Notes: generated by a model not told the origin, from the letters alone. A stretch of DNA of 64,000 bases from Cytobacillus stercorigallinarum (GCF_014836495.1 NZ_JACSQT010000001.1:682001-746000); one strand, 5' to 3'. Positions 53,235 to 61,602 are shown, counted from the first letter of the stretch. Made by a program: numbers and translations.

Positions 53235-53717
53235 TTATTTATCTTCTTTTAATTCTTTACCCATGCCTTTAAGGAAATGGACTCCGAAACCGATAGCACG
53301 ATTAATATCAGGGTCATTTAATACTTTGGCCAATTGCATAATACCAATTTTCTTTTCTTCCTGTAGGAAGTTTTTCCCTTCGTCCATGCCTGATACTGCA
53401 CTTTTAATGAGCTTTGTTGTTTGTTCAGGGTCAGCTTGCATAAGGGCACCGGTTGCACCCATTAATGTGTTAATCAAGTTTGTTACAGGTTCTTTTGTTA
53501 CTTGACCAAGTGCTACTTTAGCAATTTGTTCTTTCCCTTTTAACATGGAATTGGCTGCATCAAGCATTCCTGCTTGTTGTAATTCGCCAATAAGAGCCAT
53601 GATACTTTGTACTGCTTGATCATTTTCAGTGAGTAATGATTTTAATTCGTTAAGCTTTTGCTCTTGTTCAAGAGCTTCATTTCTCTCTCGATGAATTTCA
53701 GTAATAGGCGCTGCCAT
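53235..53717 (-). CDS. yrhD: YrhD, DUF1641 family protein
   Basis: A 160-residue helical protein of the DUF1641 family, which is nearly always encoded beside a Mo/W formate dehydrogenase. The family segment NDPDINRAIGFGVHFLKGMGKEL (around 132-154) ends the protein. It is probably an accessory or electron-transfer-linked partner of the dehydrogenase; the exact role is unknown. It lies 21 bp downstream of fdhF and shares its transcript. Confidence 0.88.
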   Translation of the reverse strand: MAAPITEIHRERNEALEQEQKLNELKSLLTENDQAVQSIMALIGELQQAGMLDAANSMLKGKEQIAKVALGQVTKEPVTNLINTLMGATGALMQADPEQTTKLIKSAVSGMDEGKNFLQEEKKIGIMQLAKVLNDPDINRAIGFGVHFLKGMGKELKEDK

Positions 53718-53738
53718 AATGAATCATCTCTCCAATCT

Positions 53739-56678
53739 TTATTGATCTGTTAAATGAACATAGCCTTCGCGATTCCATTTACGTTGAACTTCCACACCGT
53801 TTTGTGGATTACGTTTTTTATTACGCGGGTTCGTTTTTGGTAATGGTTTGTCGCCGGCTTTGTTATTTAAAATTTCCATACGTACTTTCGTTTGTTTATA
53901 AGCCGGTGTACGTGTTCGTTTATCATATAAAGGACCAGTTAAGAAGTTGATAGCAGAATCCTTATCAACTGAATTCATTGGTAAGTATAGTTCGTTTTTC
54001 TTCACTCGGTCTGTAATAAGGACATTCAATTTAACTGCACCAAATGGAGAGACAAGTCTTACTGTCGAGCCATCCGAAAGTTTTCTCTCTTTTGCTAGTT
54101 CTTCTGATACTTCCACAAATACATCTGGAACTTTTGCATTTAGACCTCTTGATTTATTGGTCATATTTCCTTCATGGAAGTGTTCAAGCATCCGGCCATT
54201 ATTAATATGGAGATCATATTCCTCAGGGAAGAATGCAGGTTCTGCCCAATCAGATAAGGCGAAACGTGCTTTTTTATCTGGGAAGTTAAAGCCATCTTCA
54301 TATAACAATGGTGTGCTTGCGCCATCAAGACTTCCCCATAAGAAGCTACCCCAACCTTCTAGTACATCATAGCTTGCTTGAGAGAATAGTGGTGCAAGAC
54401 TCGCCATTTCAGCAAAAATTTCACTAGGGTGAGTATATGTCCAATTTGCCCCTAGGCGATTAGCTACTTCTTGAATAATCCACCAGTCAGGTTTAGAGTC
54501 TCCTAATGTTGGTAATGCTTGGTACAATCTTTGTACACGACGTTCAGTATTTGTAAATGTACCTGTTTTCTCTAGCGATGGTGCGGCAGGCAAGATAACG
54601 TCAGCGTATTGAGCTGTGCGAGAGAAGAAGATATCTTGCACGACAAAGAAGTCAAGACTAGATAGTACTTTATCCACATGGTTCGCATCAGAATCAACGA
54701 GTGCCATATCTTCACCAACAAGGTACATGGCTTTCATTTCACCTTTTTCAATCGCTTGTAACATTTGAATATTATCTAAACCTGGTGTACCTGATATCTC
54801 TACTCCGTAAGCTTTCTCAAACTTCGCACGAGCGACATCATCTGTAATATGTTGATAACCTGGTAACCAAGTAGGTAGGGTACCCATATCACATGCACCT
54901 TGTACATTATTGTGCCCACGTAATGGATAAGCTCCGGCACCTGGGCGGCGATAGTTACCTGTTGCTAGTAACAGATTAGAAATAGCTGCTGAAGTATCAG
55001 AACCACCAGTATTTTGCGTAACACCCATACCCCAAAGGATACAAGTACCGTCAGCATCACGAATCATTTCGGCAATTTCGATGATTTGTGATTGTGGTAA
55101 ACCAGTCGTTTCTTCAGCATATGCTAACGTATATTTCTCTAAAACATCATTGAAATCTTCAAAGTAATTGACATTTTCCTTAATAAATTCGGCATCATGC
55201 CAACCTTGATCGATCATGTATTTAGTTACAGCCATTAACCAAACTTGGTCTGTTCCTTGTTTTGGACTAATGAATATATCAGAACGTTCGGCCATCTCGT
55301 TTTTACGCAAGTCTGCAACAATTAGTTTTTGGCCATGGTATTTATGCGCTCTTTTCACACGTGTAGCTAGAACCGGGTGACCTTCTGCTGGGTTTGCTCC
55401 GACAATAATGACAAGACCTGCTTCAGCAATATCTTTAATGGTTCCAGCGTCACCGCCCATACCTACCGTTCTGAATAGGCCATCAGTGGCTGGTGATTGA
55501 CAATAACGAGAGCAGTTATCGATATTATTCGTTTCAAACACTTGTCTAGCTAACTTTTGTAATGAATAGCTATCTTCGTTTGTAATTTTTGAAGAAGAAA
55601 TGAAGCCAATTGAATCTTTGCCGAATTCTTGTTTAATATTTCCTAGTTTACTTGCTACTAAGTCTAATGCCTCGTTCCAACTCGCTTCTACAAAGCGGCC
55701 TTCTTTTCTAATCAATGGTTTTGTAATTCTTTCTTCAGAATTAACAAAATCCCAACCGAATTTACCTTTCACACAAGTAGAAATCGCATTTACTGGCGCA
55801 TCATGACTCGGTTGCACTTTCAAAATTTCACGGTCTTTTGTCCAAACTTCAAATGAACAACCTACACCACAGAAAGTACAAACGGTTTTCGTTTTTTCGA
55901 TTCTTTCTTCACGCATCGCAGCTTCTACTTCTGAAACAGCAAAAATTGTGCCATAGTTCGGTTCTACTTCTTTTACAAGGTCAATCATTGGCGTCATGAT
56001 TTCATCATCAATTTTTGTCATGAATCCTGCATTACCGAGCATTGATTTTTCCATTAAGGCGTTACATGGACAAACCGTTACACATTGTCCGCATGAAACA
56101 CATGAAGATTCATCAATGGATACACCTTGGTCCCAAATGACTCTTGGTCTTTCTCTTTCCCAATCAATGGAAAGCGTTTCATTTACTTGTAGACTTTGAC
56201 AAATCTCTACACATTGTCCGCAAGCAATACATTGATTTGGGTCATAACGATAGAAAGGATGTGACATATCGACAGCTGTTTTATCTTCCTTAGGCGTATA
56301 AGGATACTTTTGATGCTCAATCTCTAATAATTCAGCTGTATTATGGACTTTACAGTTTCCGTTATTATTATCACAAACTGTACAATAGAGTAGATGGTTT
56401 TCTAAAATACGATCCATCGCTTCTGTTTGTGCCTCTTTGGCACGGTTTGAGCTTAAGCTAACACTCATTCCACTTTCTGCTACAGTCGAACAAGAGCGCA
56501 TAAGCTGCCCATTTACTTCTACAATACATGTGTCACATGTTTGTATCGGGTCTACCTCAGGTAAATAACAAATCTGTGGATGTTCAATTTGGTTTTGATT
56601 AATGATTTGGAGAATGGTTTGCCCCTCATGCCCCTCATATTCCACACCATTAATTGTAATGTTTACATTGGAAGTCAA
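53739..56678 (-). CDS. fdhF: Formate dehydrogenase alpha subunit (YrhE), molybdopterin enzyme
   Basis: A 979-residue formate dehydrogenase oxidising formate to CO2. The order is NuoG-like: a [2Fe-2S] domain (residues about 1-75, CYLPEVDPIQTCDTC), a His/Cys-rich 4Fe-4S segment, two ferredoxin clusters (CIACGQCVEIC, CVSCGQCVTVC), the Mo-domain [4Fe-4S] motif CTFCGVGC (around 266), then the Mo-bisPGD domain. The metal ligand is cysteine in SRYCQSPAT, not selenocysteine. TTG 56678 is chosen because GGGGGA lies seven bases upstream and the length then equals that of B. subtilis YrhE. Needs FdhD, encoded nearby. Confidence 0.94.
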   Translation of the reverse strand: MTSNVNITINGVEYEGHEGQTILQIINQNQIEHPQICYLPEVDPIQTCDTCIVEVNGQLMRSCSTVAESGMSVSLSSNRAKEAQTEAMDRILENHLLYCTVCDNNNGNCKVHNTAELLEIEHQKYPYTPKEDKTAVDMSHPFYRYDPNQCIACGQCVEICQSLQVNETLSIDWERERPRVIWDQGVSIDESSCVSCGQCVTVCPCNALMEKSMLGNAGFMTKIDDEIMTPMIDLVKEVEPNYGTIFAVSEVEAAMREERIEKTKTVCTFCGVGCSFEVWTKDREILKVQPSHDAPVNAISTCVKGKFGWDFVNSEERITKPLIRKEGRFVEASWNEALDLVASKLGNIKQEFGKDSIGFISSSKITNEDSYSLQKLARQVFETNNIDNCSRYCQSPATDGLFRTVGMGGDAGTIKDIAEAGLVIIVGANPAEGHPVLATRVKRAHKYHGQKLIVADLRKNEMAERSDIFISPKQGTDQVWLMAVTKYMIDQGWHDAEFIKENVNYFEDFNDVLEKYTLAYAEETTGLPQSQIIEIAEMIRDADGTCILWGMGVTQNTGGSDTSAAISNLLLATGNYRRPGAGAYPLRGHNNVQGACDMGTLPTWLPGYQHITDDVARAKFEKAYGVEISGTPGLDNIQMLQAIEKGEMKAMYLVGEDMALVDSDANHVDKVLSSLDFFVVQDIFFSRTAQYADVILPAAPSLEKTGTFTNTERRVQRLYQALPTLGDSKPDWWIIQEVANRLGANWTYTHPSEIFAEMASLAPLFSQASYDVLEGWGSFLWGSLDGASTPLLYEDGFNFPDKKARFALSDWAEPAFFPEEYDLHINNGRMLEHFHEGNMTNKSRGLNAKVPDVFVEVSEELAKERKLSDGSTVRLVSPFGAVKLNVLITDRVKKNELYLPMNSVDKDSAINFLTGPLYDKRTRTPAYKQTKVRMEILNNKAGDKPLPKTNPRNKKRNPQNGVEVQRKWNREGYVHLTDQ

Positions 56679-56750
56679 TTTTGTTTCCCCCTTACACTTG
56701 ATCAAACAAAGGTTTAAAGAGAATAAAGTGAGTGTTTCTGCTTAAACCAA

Positions 56751-56918
56751 TAAAAAAACCACCATGTACTATACCGCTTACAAAAAGCGAGCATAATCCA
56801 TGGTGGAATAGTTAAATAACAACGCTTGCTATTAGACCAATCCATACCATTTTTAGTATGTAGAAAGTACCATTGATAGAGAGACAACATGAAAATATTA
56901 CCCCTCCAACAATTCCAC
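56751..56918 (-). promoter_or_regulatory. Candidate riboswitch/attenuator in the fdhF leader
   Basis: Reading the minus strand, the transcript begins near GTGGAAT (56918-56912). About 100 nt later ATTCCAC (56809-56803) can pair with it. The same ATTCCAC overlaps the 5' arm of a strong terminator, CCACCATG (56806-56799) / CATGGTGG (56766-56759) followed by TTTTTTT. The two folds exclude each other. An inner hairpin AATAGCAA/TTGTTATT is also present. Confidence 0.5.
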
Positions 56919-56923
56919 TAGCT

Positions 56924-56952
56924 ATTATAGCGCTAAAAATTAAATTTAACAA
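56924..56952 (-). promoter_or_regulatory. SigA-type promoter for fdhF-yrhD
   Basis: On the minus strand TTGTTA (56952-56947), 17-bp spacer, TATAAT (56929-56924). It gives a leader of about 240 nt. Confidence 0.65.
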
Positions 56953-57124
56953 TAATGAATTTAATCTTATAACGATTACAGTTTAATAGGGTAATTTTGG
57001 TAAAGTGAAAAAGTGATACAATCATAGGGCGAATTTTTTCTATTCAACAGCCCCTTTCATTTTTTAAAAGCTTGTACTATGATTATACAATTGAGACAGA
57101 ATCTTATATAAAGGGGTAAAGAAG

Positions 57125-57475
57125 ATGTCAAAAATGGTGCATGAGTTTAATGATATCATTCGTAAATTAAGGAAAGACTTATTTGGTAAGGGGCCGGAGA
57201 AAATACATACAGTATTTGTAGAGAATATGGCCGTTTCGACTTTATACGGTAATCTTACACCAACAGAACAATTTATTTCTCGTACAGAAGGTGGCAAAGA
57301 AATGGTACATTCAGCAAGAACAAAAATGATTCAAGATGTATATGCTGAAGGTACACCTGAGGGAATGGAAGAACTAGTCGGTGCGAAGCTGTTACATTTA
57401 TTTTCTGATATTAAAGTGGAAGAGAATATGGCGATATCTGTATTTGTATTCGATAAAAATATCATAGATTCATAG
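57125..57475 (+). CDS. yrhF: YrhF-like DUF2294 family protein
   Basis: A 116-residue alpha/beta protein of the DUF2294 family: FNDIIRKLRKDLFGKGPEKIHTVFVENMAV at the start and FSDIKVEENMAISVFVF near the end. Members occur beside formate dehydrogenase genes; the function is unknown. It is divergent from fdhF and only 14 bp ahead of fdhD, so probably cotranscribed with it. Confidence 0.83.
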   Translation: MSKMVHEFNDIIRKLRKDLFGKGPEKIHTVFVENMAVSTLYGNLTPTEQFISRTEGGKEMVHSARTKMIQDVYAEGTPEGMEELVGAKLLHLFSDIKVEENMAISVFVFDKNIIDS

Positions 57476-57489
57476 AAAGAGGTGAAAAG

Positions 57490-58281
57490 ATGAAGCAAGT
57501 GGAAACGAGTCGTAAAATTATACGAGTGACTGGCAATAAAGTTGAAAAGGTAGAAGACACCATTGTTACCGAATATGCTGTAACGGTTAAGCTGAATGGA
57601 GAAGAGCTCGTCACTATGGTATGTACACCAGAATATATTGAGGACATGGTTATAGGCTACCTTGCATCAGAAGGTATCATAAAATCTTACGAGCATATTA
57701 AAGAGATATGGGTACAAGAAAAGGAAGGGTTCGTTCATGTAACAACCGATCGTACCAATCCTTATATACAAAACTTCCAAAATAAAAGATATATTACTTC
57801 TTGTTGTGGCATGAGTAGACAAGGATTTGTTTTTGTTAATGATGCATTAACAGCTAAGAAAATGAAAGATGTTAACATCCGATTAACTGTCAATGAATGT
57901 AATCAGTTAATGGAACAATTACAAGCTTCTGCGACTACATTTAAACAAACAGGTGGTGTTCATAGCGCTGCGCTTTGTGACAAAGACGGGATGATTTTGA
58001 GCAGAATGGATATTGGTAGGCATAATGCTCTTGATAAGATATATGGATACAGTTTAAGAGAGGGCATCAGCATGAAAGGTAAGATCATTGTTTTCACAGG
58101 CAGAATCTCTTCGGAAATTCTTTTAAAAGTAGCGAAAATTGGTTGTGAAATGATTCTCTCAAAATCTGCACCAACAGAGTTTGCTTTGCAGTCAGCCGAG
58201 GAATTAGGCATTACCACTGTTGGATTTATTCGTAATGGCAACATGAATATCTATACTTATCCTGAACGAATCCTCTTATAA
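57490..58281 (+). CDS. fdhD: FdhD, sulfurtransferase for formate dehydrogenase
   Basis: A 263-residue FdhD protein, which passes sulfur from a cysteine desulfurase to the Mo-bisPGD cofactor, essential for active formate dehydrogenase. Family markers are MVCTPEYIEDMVIGYLASEGII (around 40-60), the cysteine segment ITSCCGMSRQGF (around 97-108), and TGGVHSAALCDKDG...DIGRHNALDKIYG (around 155-185). GAGGTG precedes the ATG. It serves the dehydrogenase encoded divergently. Confidence 0.94.
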   Translation: MKQVETSRKIIRVTGNKVEKVEDTIVTEYAVTVKLNGEELVTMVCTPEYIEDMVIGYLASEGIIKSYEHIKEIWVQEKEGFVHVTTDRTNPYIQNFQNKRYITSCCGMSRQGFVFVNDALTAKKMKDVNIRLTVNECNQLMEQLQASATTFKQTGGVHSAALCDKDGMILSRMDIGRHNALDKIYGYSLREGISMKGKIIVFTGRISSEILLKVAKIGCEMILSKSAPTEFALQSAEELGITTVGFIRNGNMNIYTYPERILL

Positions 58282-58415
58282 AAAATACTTCGCTACACGA
58301 AAAAATAAAAATAGTCTAGTAAAATTTTTTGTTTTTTGGTAGCATATAGTTTGCAATGAGTAAATGGATATAAGGCAAGTACTGTTTTATTTCTTTTTAC
58401 AAACAATATAAATAT

Positions 58416-58512
58416 GATGACTGATACTTCTGTAGGGGATTGCAGAAGGGTTAGGCAGCATTCTTTTGAAATCCTTTACAAAAGTACGGGATGACTGAGT
58501 GCTGCCTTTTTT
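58416..58512 (+). promoter_or_regulatory. Structured leader with terminator before the formate transporter gene
   Basis: Stems CTTCTG / CAGAAG (58427-58448) and GGCAGCA / TGCTGCC followed by T's (58454-58512), the latter enclosing CTTTTG / CAAAAG (58463-58484). A direct repeat GATGACTGA occurs at 58416 and 58490. The terminator lies only 20 bp before the ATG, suggesting attenuation. Confidence 0.5.
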
Positions 58513-58530
58513 ATTTAGGGGGTAGTTAGA

Positions 58531-59331
58531 ATGGGATTTAGTAAACCGCAAGAAATTATGGAACAAACGATTGCAACAGGTGTTGCAAAAACGAAAACAC
58601 CACTTTTGTCGCTGTTGGTTTTAGGCTTTTTAGGTGGTGCATTTATTGCATTAGGATTCTTATTAGACATTCGTGTAATTGGGAATTTACCAGAAGAGTG
58701 GGGAAGTTTCGGATCGTTTTTAGGTGCAGCTGTTTTCCCTTTAGGCCTTGTATTAGTAGTATTGGCTGGGGCTGAATTGATTACAGGTAATATGATGTCA
58801 GTTGCGAGTGCTTTGTTCTCAAAGAGAATTAGTCTTGGGCAATTATTGAATAATTGGTTTTGGGTGTTATTATCCAATTTTGTAGGTGCGCTGTTTGTTG
58901 CCTATTTCTTTGGACATGTCGTTGGTTTAACAGAGACAGGTCCATATCTTGATAAAACAGTAGCGATTGCTGGTGCAAAAATTGATGATACATTCTTACA
59001 AACATTTGTTTCAGCGATTGGTTGTAATTGGCTCGTATGTTTAGCTGTTTGGTTAGCTTATGGTGCTCATGATTTTGCAGGAAAAATTTTAGCTATTTGG
59101 TTCCCAGTTATGGCCTTTGTTGCAATTGGATTCCAGCACGTTGTTGCCAACATGTTCGTTATTCCAGCTGCGATTTTTGCAGGTTCGTTTACTTGGTTAG
59201 ATTTCATTGGCAATATCATACCTGCCTTTTTAGGTAATGTAGTTGGTGGGGCTGTTTTTGTTGGCCTAGCTTATTTTATCTCCTATAAACCAAAAAATGA
59301 AACAAATGCTCAGTTGAAAAAAGCTTCATAA
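58531..59331 (+). CDS. yrhG: YrhG, formate/nitrite transporter (FNT family)
   Basis: A 266-residue FNT channel with six helices. It has LGAAVFPLGLVLVVLAGAELITGNMM (around 69-94), AIGCNWLVCLAVWLAYG (around 167-183; NWLVC is the signature) and GFQHVVANMFVIPAAIF (around 206-222, with the pore histidine). Beside a formate dehydrogenase the substrate is most likely formate. GGGGGTAG precedes the ATG. It is transcribed behind its own leader. Confidence 0.93.
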   Translation: MGFSKPQEIMEQTIATGVAKTKTPLLSLLVLGFLGGAFIALGFLLDIRVIGNLPEEWGSFGSFLGAAVFPLGLVLVVLAGAELITGNMMSVASALFSKRISLGQLLNNWFWVLLSNFVGALFVAYFFGHVVGLTETGPYLDKTVAIAGAKIDDTFLQTFVSAIGCNWLVCLAVWLAYGAHDFAGKILAIWFPVMAFVAIGFQHVVANMFVIPAAIFAGSFTWLDFIGNIIPAFLGNVVGGAVFVGLAYFISYKPKNETNAQLKKAS

Positions 59332-59392
59332 TAGAAACATATTCATCATAGCTTACATAAAATAATCTATTAGAGATATTGGATGTGAGCAG

Positions 59393-59515
59393 ATGCAACA
59401 ATATTATTGTGATTATTGTAAAACCATATATAAAGAACAAGGGGTTTGCCGTGTTTGTGGTCAAATCATTGATAAAACGATTATTATTGATGTGCATAAG
59501 CAAAGCAATAAATGA
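59393..59515 (+). CDS. Small zinc-ribbon protein, 40 residues
   Basis: A short gene between yrhG and the next terminator. The product starts MQQYYCDYCK and contains VCRVCG, giving a CxxC-X12-CxxC zinc ribbon followed by a short beta tail (IIDKTIIIDVHK). GGATGTGAG, close to the ideal site, precedes the ATG. No homologue is recognised by name. The intact cysteine pairs at proper spacing make it likely to be a real protein. It may be carried on the yrhG transcript. Confidence 0.6.
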   Translation: MQQYYCDYCKTIYKEQGVCRVCGQIIDKTIIIDVHKQSNK

Positions 59516-59607
59516 GTCAATGTAATTGGTAAAGTTTGCGTAATGCCAAAAGAGCCATATTAAGATATGATAAAAGGGCACAGCAACTCCTTCAAAACAC
59601 ATCTTTC

Positions 59608-59643
59608 AAAGCCGAATGAGATAACTCATTCGGCTTTTTTTTA
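59608..59643. terminator. Terminator after yrhG and the zinc-ribbon gene
   Basis: AAGCCGAATGAG / CTCATTCGGCTT with a run of T. Confidence 0.85.
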
Positions 59644-59737
59644 TGAAAAATGAACGGGAAAGATTAAAAACCAAACAATGCATAAATATCCTTATTAAGG
59701 AAAAAATACCCGTACCTAGACAGAAAGGGAGTTCCTT

Positions 59738-60823
59738 ATGCCAGCAATTTTATCTATCTCAGAAGTACCCCCACCAAATGAAATTACCCAAAATGAAGTG
59801 GTAGCATTTGCTCGCCACTTATTTGGGCAATCTTTCAAAGATATTGATCGTTTATTAAAAGTATTCCAAAATGGCCAAATTGAAAAACGTCATTTTGCCA
59901 AAGAACTAGATTGGTTTAAAGAGGACCATAGCTTTGCTGATAAAAATAATGCCTTTATTGAAACGGGAGTAAAACTTGGGTGTGAGGCGATTGAAAAATG
60001 TTTAACAACGAGGGAATTTCTTAGTCAACCGATTAAGTATCAAGAGATAGATGCGATTTTTACGATTACTAGTTCCGGTTTAGCTACACCATCACTTGAG
60101 GCAAGAATAATGAATCTATTACCCTTTTCTGAACAAACAAAAAGAATCCCAATCTGGGGATTAGGTTGTGCAGGTGGTGCATCGGGTTTATCGAGGGCTT
60201 ATGAATATTGCTTAGCTTATCCCAAAGCAAAAGTTTTAGTATTAACCATTGAATTATGCAGTTTGACCTTTCAAAGAAATGATCGCTCTAAGAGTAATCT
60301 TGTAGGGACATCTTTATTTGCTGATGGTGTTGCCTGTGCATTAATCGCTGGTGATGAGAGTGATTATAGAAAATATCAGAAATTTCCAGTAATCCCCCAT
60401 ATTTACGGGACACAATCAACGACCAAAAAAGATTCGCTTGATGTAATGGGTTGGGATGTGAAGGACGATGGTTTGTATGTCATATTCTCAAGAGATATTC
60501 CTACCATTATTGAAGGCTGGCTGAAGCCAAATGTACAGAAATTCTTAAATCAATTCTCATTACAGATTTCCGATTTGCAACATTTTATTGCACATCCAGG
60601 TGGGAAAAAAGTGATTGATGCTTATCAAGTGTCTTTACAAATTCCTGCTGAGATGACCGCCATTTCACTAGATGTTCTAAGGGAATTCGGTAATATGTCC
60701 TCCAGCACAATATTGTACGTCTTACGAAGATTTCTTCTACATGGAAAAAAGGATGATATAGGCTTGGCAACAGCCTTAGGACCGGGTTTTAGCTCAGAAT
60801 TGCTTTTATTAAAATGGAGGTGA
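59738..60823 (+). CDS. bpsA: BpsA, type III polyketide synthase
   Basis: A 361-residue chalcone-synthase-like enzyme that, in B. subtilis, makes long-chain alkylpyrones from fatty acyl-CoA and malonyl-CoA. The catalytic triad is visible: Cys in WGLGCAGGASGLSRA (around 146), His in HFIAHPGGKKVID (around 285) and Asn in EFGNMSSSTILYVL (around 318). AAAGGGAG precedes the ATG. The stop codon is immediately followed by bpsB, whose product methylates the alkylpyrones. Confidence 0.93.
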   Translation: MPAILSISEVPPPNEITQNEVVAFARHLFGQSFKDIDRLLKVFQNGQIEKRHFAKELDWFKEDHSFADKNNAFIETGVKLGCEAIEKCLTTREFLSQPIKYQEIDAIFTITSSGLATPSLEARIMNLLPFSEQTKRIPIWGLGCAGGASGLSRAYEYCLAYPKAKVLVLTIELCSLTFQRNDRSKSNLVGTSLFADGVACALIAGDESDYRKYQKFPVIPHIYGTQSTTKKDSLDVMGWDVKDDGLYVIFSRDIPTIIEGWLKPNVQKFLNQFSLQISDLQHFIAHPGGKKVIDAYQVSLQIPAEMTAISLDVLREFGNMSSSTILYVLRRFLLHGKKDDIGLATALGPGFSSELLLLKWR

Positions 60824-60828
60824 ATTGA

Positions 60829-61380
60829 ATGTTTTTTTATTTTCTTCTATTTGTCATCATCCAACGATGTATCGAATTAATCATTGCAAAATACAATGAG
60901 GATTGGATGAAAAAAAGAGGTGGGATTGAATTTGGTCAAAGTCATTATCCGCTGATTGTTATGGTACATAGTTTGTTTTTTATTGTTCTTACAGTTGAGG
61001 TAGTTGTATTCGAAAAAGGATTATCTTCTTACTGGTACTATTTGTTGCCGCTATTTATACTCACACAAGGAGTAAGAATATGGGCGTTATCTTCGTTAGG
61101 AAGATTTTGGAATACTAAAATTATTGTTTTGCCTAACGCGAAAGTGGTAACCAAAGGACCATACCGTTGGCTAAAACACCCGAATTATCTAGTCGTTGCT
61201 ATGGAGTTTTTGATTTTGCCACTATTGTTTCAAGCTTATTACACTGCACTCGTCTTTACTTTGTTAAACTTCTTTATTTTAGCTATTCGGATTCCAGCAG
61301 AGGAAGAGGCATTGAAAGCATTAACGAAATATGAAGAAGCATTTCCATTGAAGAGAGATGAAGAAATAGGAAAAATATGA
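60829..61380 (+). CDS. bpsB: BpsB (YpbQ), isoprenylcysteine carboxyl methyltransferase-like enzyme
   Basis: A 183-residue membrane methyltransferase of the ICMT/YpbQ family with four to five helices. The conserved C-terminal block runs from GPYRWLKHPNYLVVAMEFLILPL (around 118-140) to RIPAEEEALKALTKYEEAF (around 156-174), which binds S-adenosylmethionine. In B. subtilis it O-methylates alkylpyrones from BpsA. GGAGGTG overlaps the end of bpsA, so the pair is coupled. Confidence 0.92.
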   Translation: MFFYFLLFVIIQRCIELIIAKYNEDWMKKRGGIEFGQSHYPLIVMVHSLFFIVLTVEVVVFEKGLSSYWYYLLPLFILTQGVRIWALSSLGRFWNTKIIVLPNAKVVTKGPYRWLKHPNYLVVAMEFLILPLLFQAYYTALVFTLLNFFILAIRIPAEEEALKALTKYEEAFPLKRDEEIGKI

Positions 61381-61400
61381 AAAAAGTATTTTTTTAGTAT

Positions 61401-61455
61401 TGAAAATCATTCTCGATTATGATAAATTATTAATTGAAGATGATATTTATTCTCA
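61401..61455 (+). promoter_or_regulatory. Two Fur-box-like sites
   Basis: TGAAAATCATTCTCG (61401-61415) and TGATATTTATTCTCA (61441-61455) match the Bacillus 7-1-7 Fur box TGATAATNATTATCA with three and two mismatches. Both lie just upstream of the small ORF at 61478. Confidence 0.55.
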
Positions 61456-61477
61456 ATTAATGAAAGGCGTGATACAT

Positions 61478-61573
61478 TTGACAGCTCTTTTTGTGATTGG
61501 CACTGTCGCTGTATATGGTGCAGTAATGAAATATGTGTTGAATGGTGTTACTAAGCCAGAAGCAAAATCTTAA
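61478..61573 (+). CDS. Putative iron-regulated membrane microprotein, 31 residues
   Basis: A 31-residue product starting MTALFVIGTVAVYGAVMKYV: one membrane helix and a short tail (LNGVTKPEAKS). The start is TTG 61478, ten bases after AAAGG; ATG 61460 in frame would give 37 residues but has no binding site. Two Fur-box-like sites stand upstream and a terminator downstream, so it looks like a separate transcription unit induced in iron shortage. No homologue is recognised; the role is unknown. Confidence 0.55.
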   Translation: MTALFVIGTVAVYGAVMKYVLNGVTKPEAKS

Positions 61574-61602
61574 AATAGCGTTTACCCCTTTATTACATAT
61601 TG

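Noticed and set aside
53098-53505. 135-codon plus-strand ORF over yrhD
   Set aside because: Antisense to a well-supported gene and crossing its terminator; no ribosome binding site or family match.
55470-55530. Selenocysteine at the formate dehydrogenase active site
   Set aside because: The metal-ligand codon is an ordinary cysteine codon in SRYCQSPAT; no in-frame TGA occurs.
56800-56960. Hydrophobic 46-codon minus-strand frame from a TTG in the fdhF leader
   Set aside because: No ribosome binding site, overlaps the promoter, and T-rich DNA yields hydrophobic codons by chance.
59276-59602. 108-codon minus-strand ORF over the zinc-ribbon gene
   Set aside because: No ribosome binding site, overlaps the yrhG 3' end antisense, and hydrophobic composition arises from T-rich DNA.
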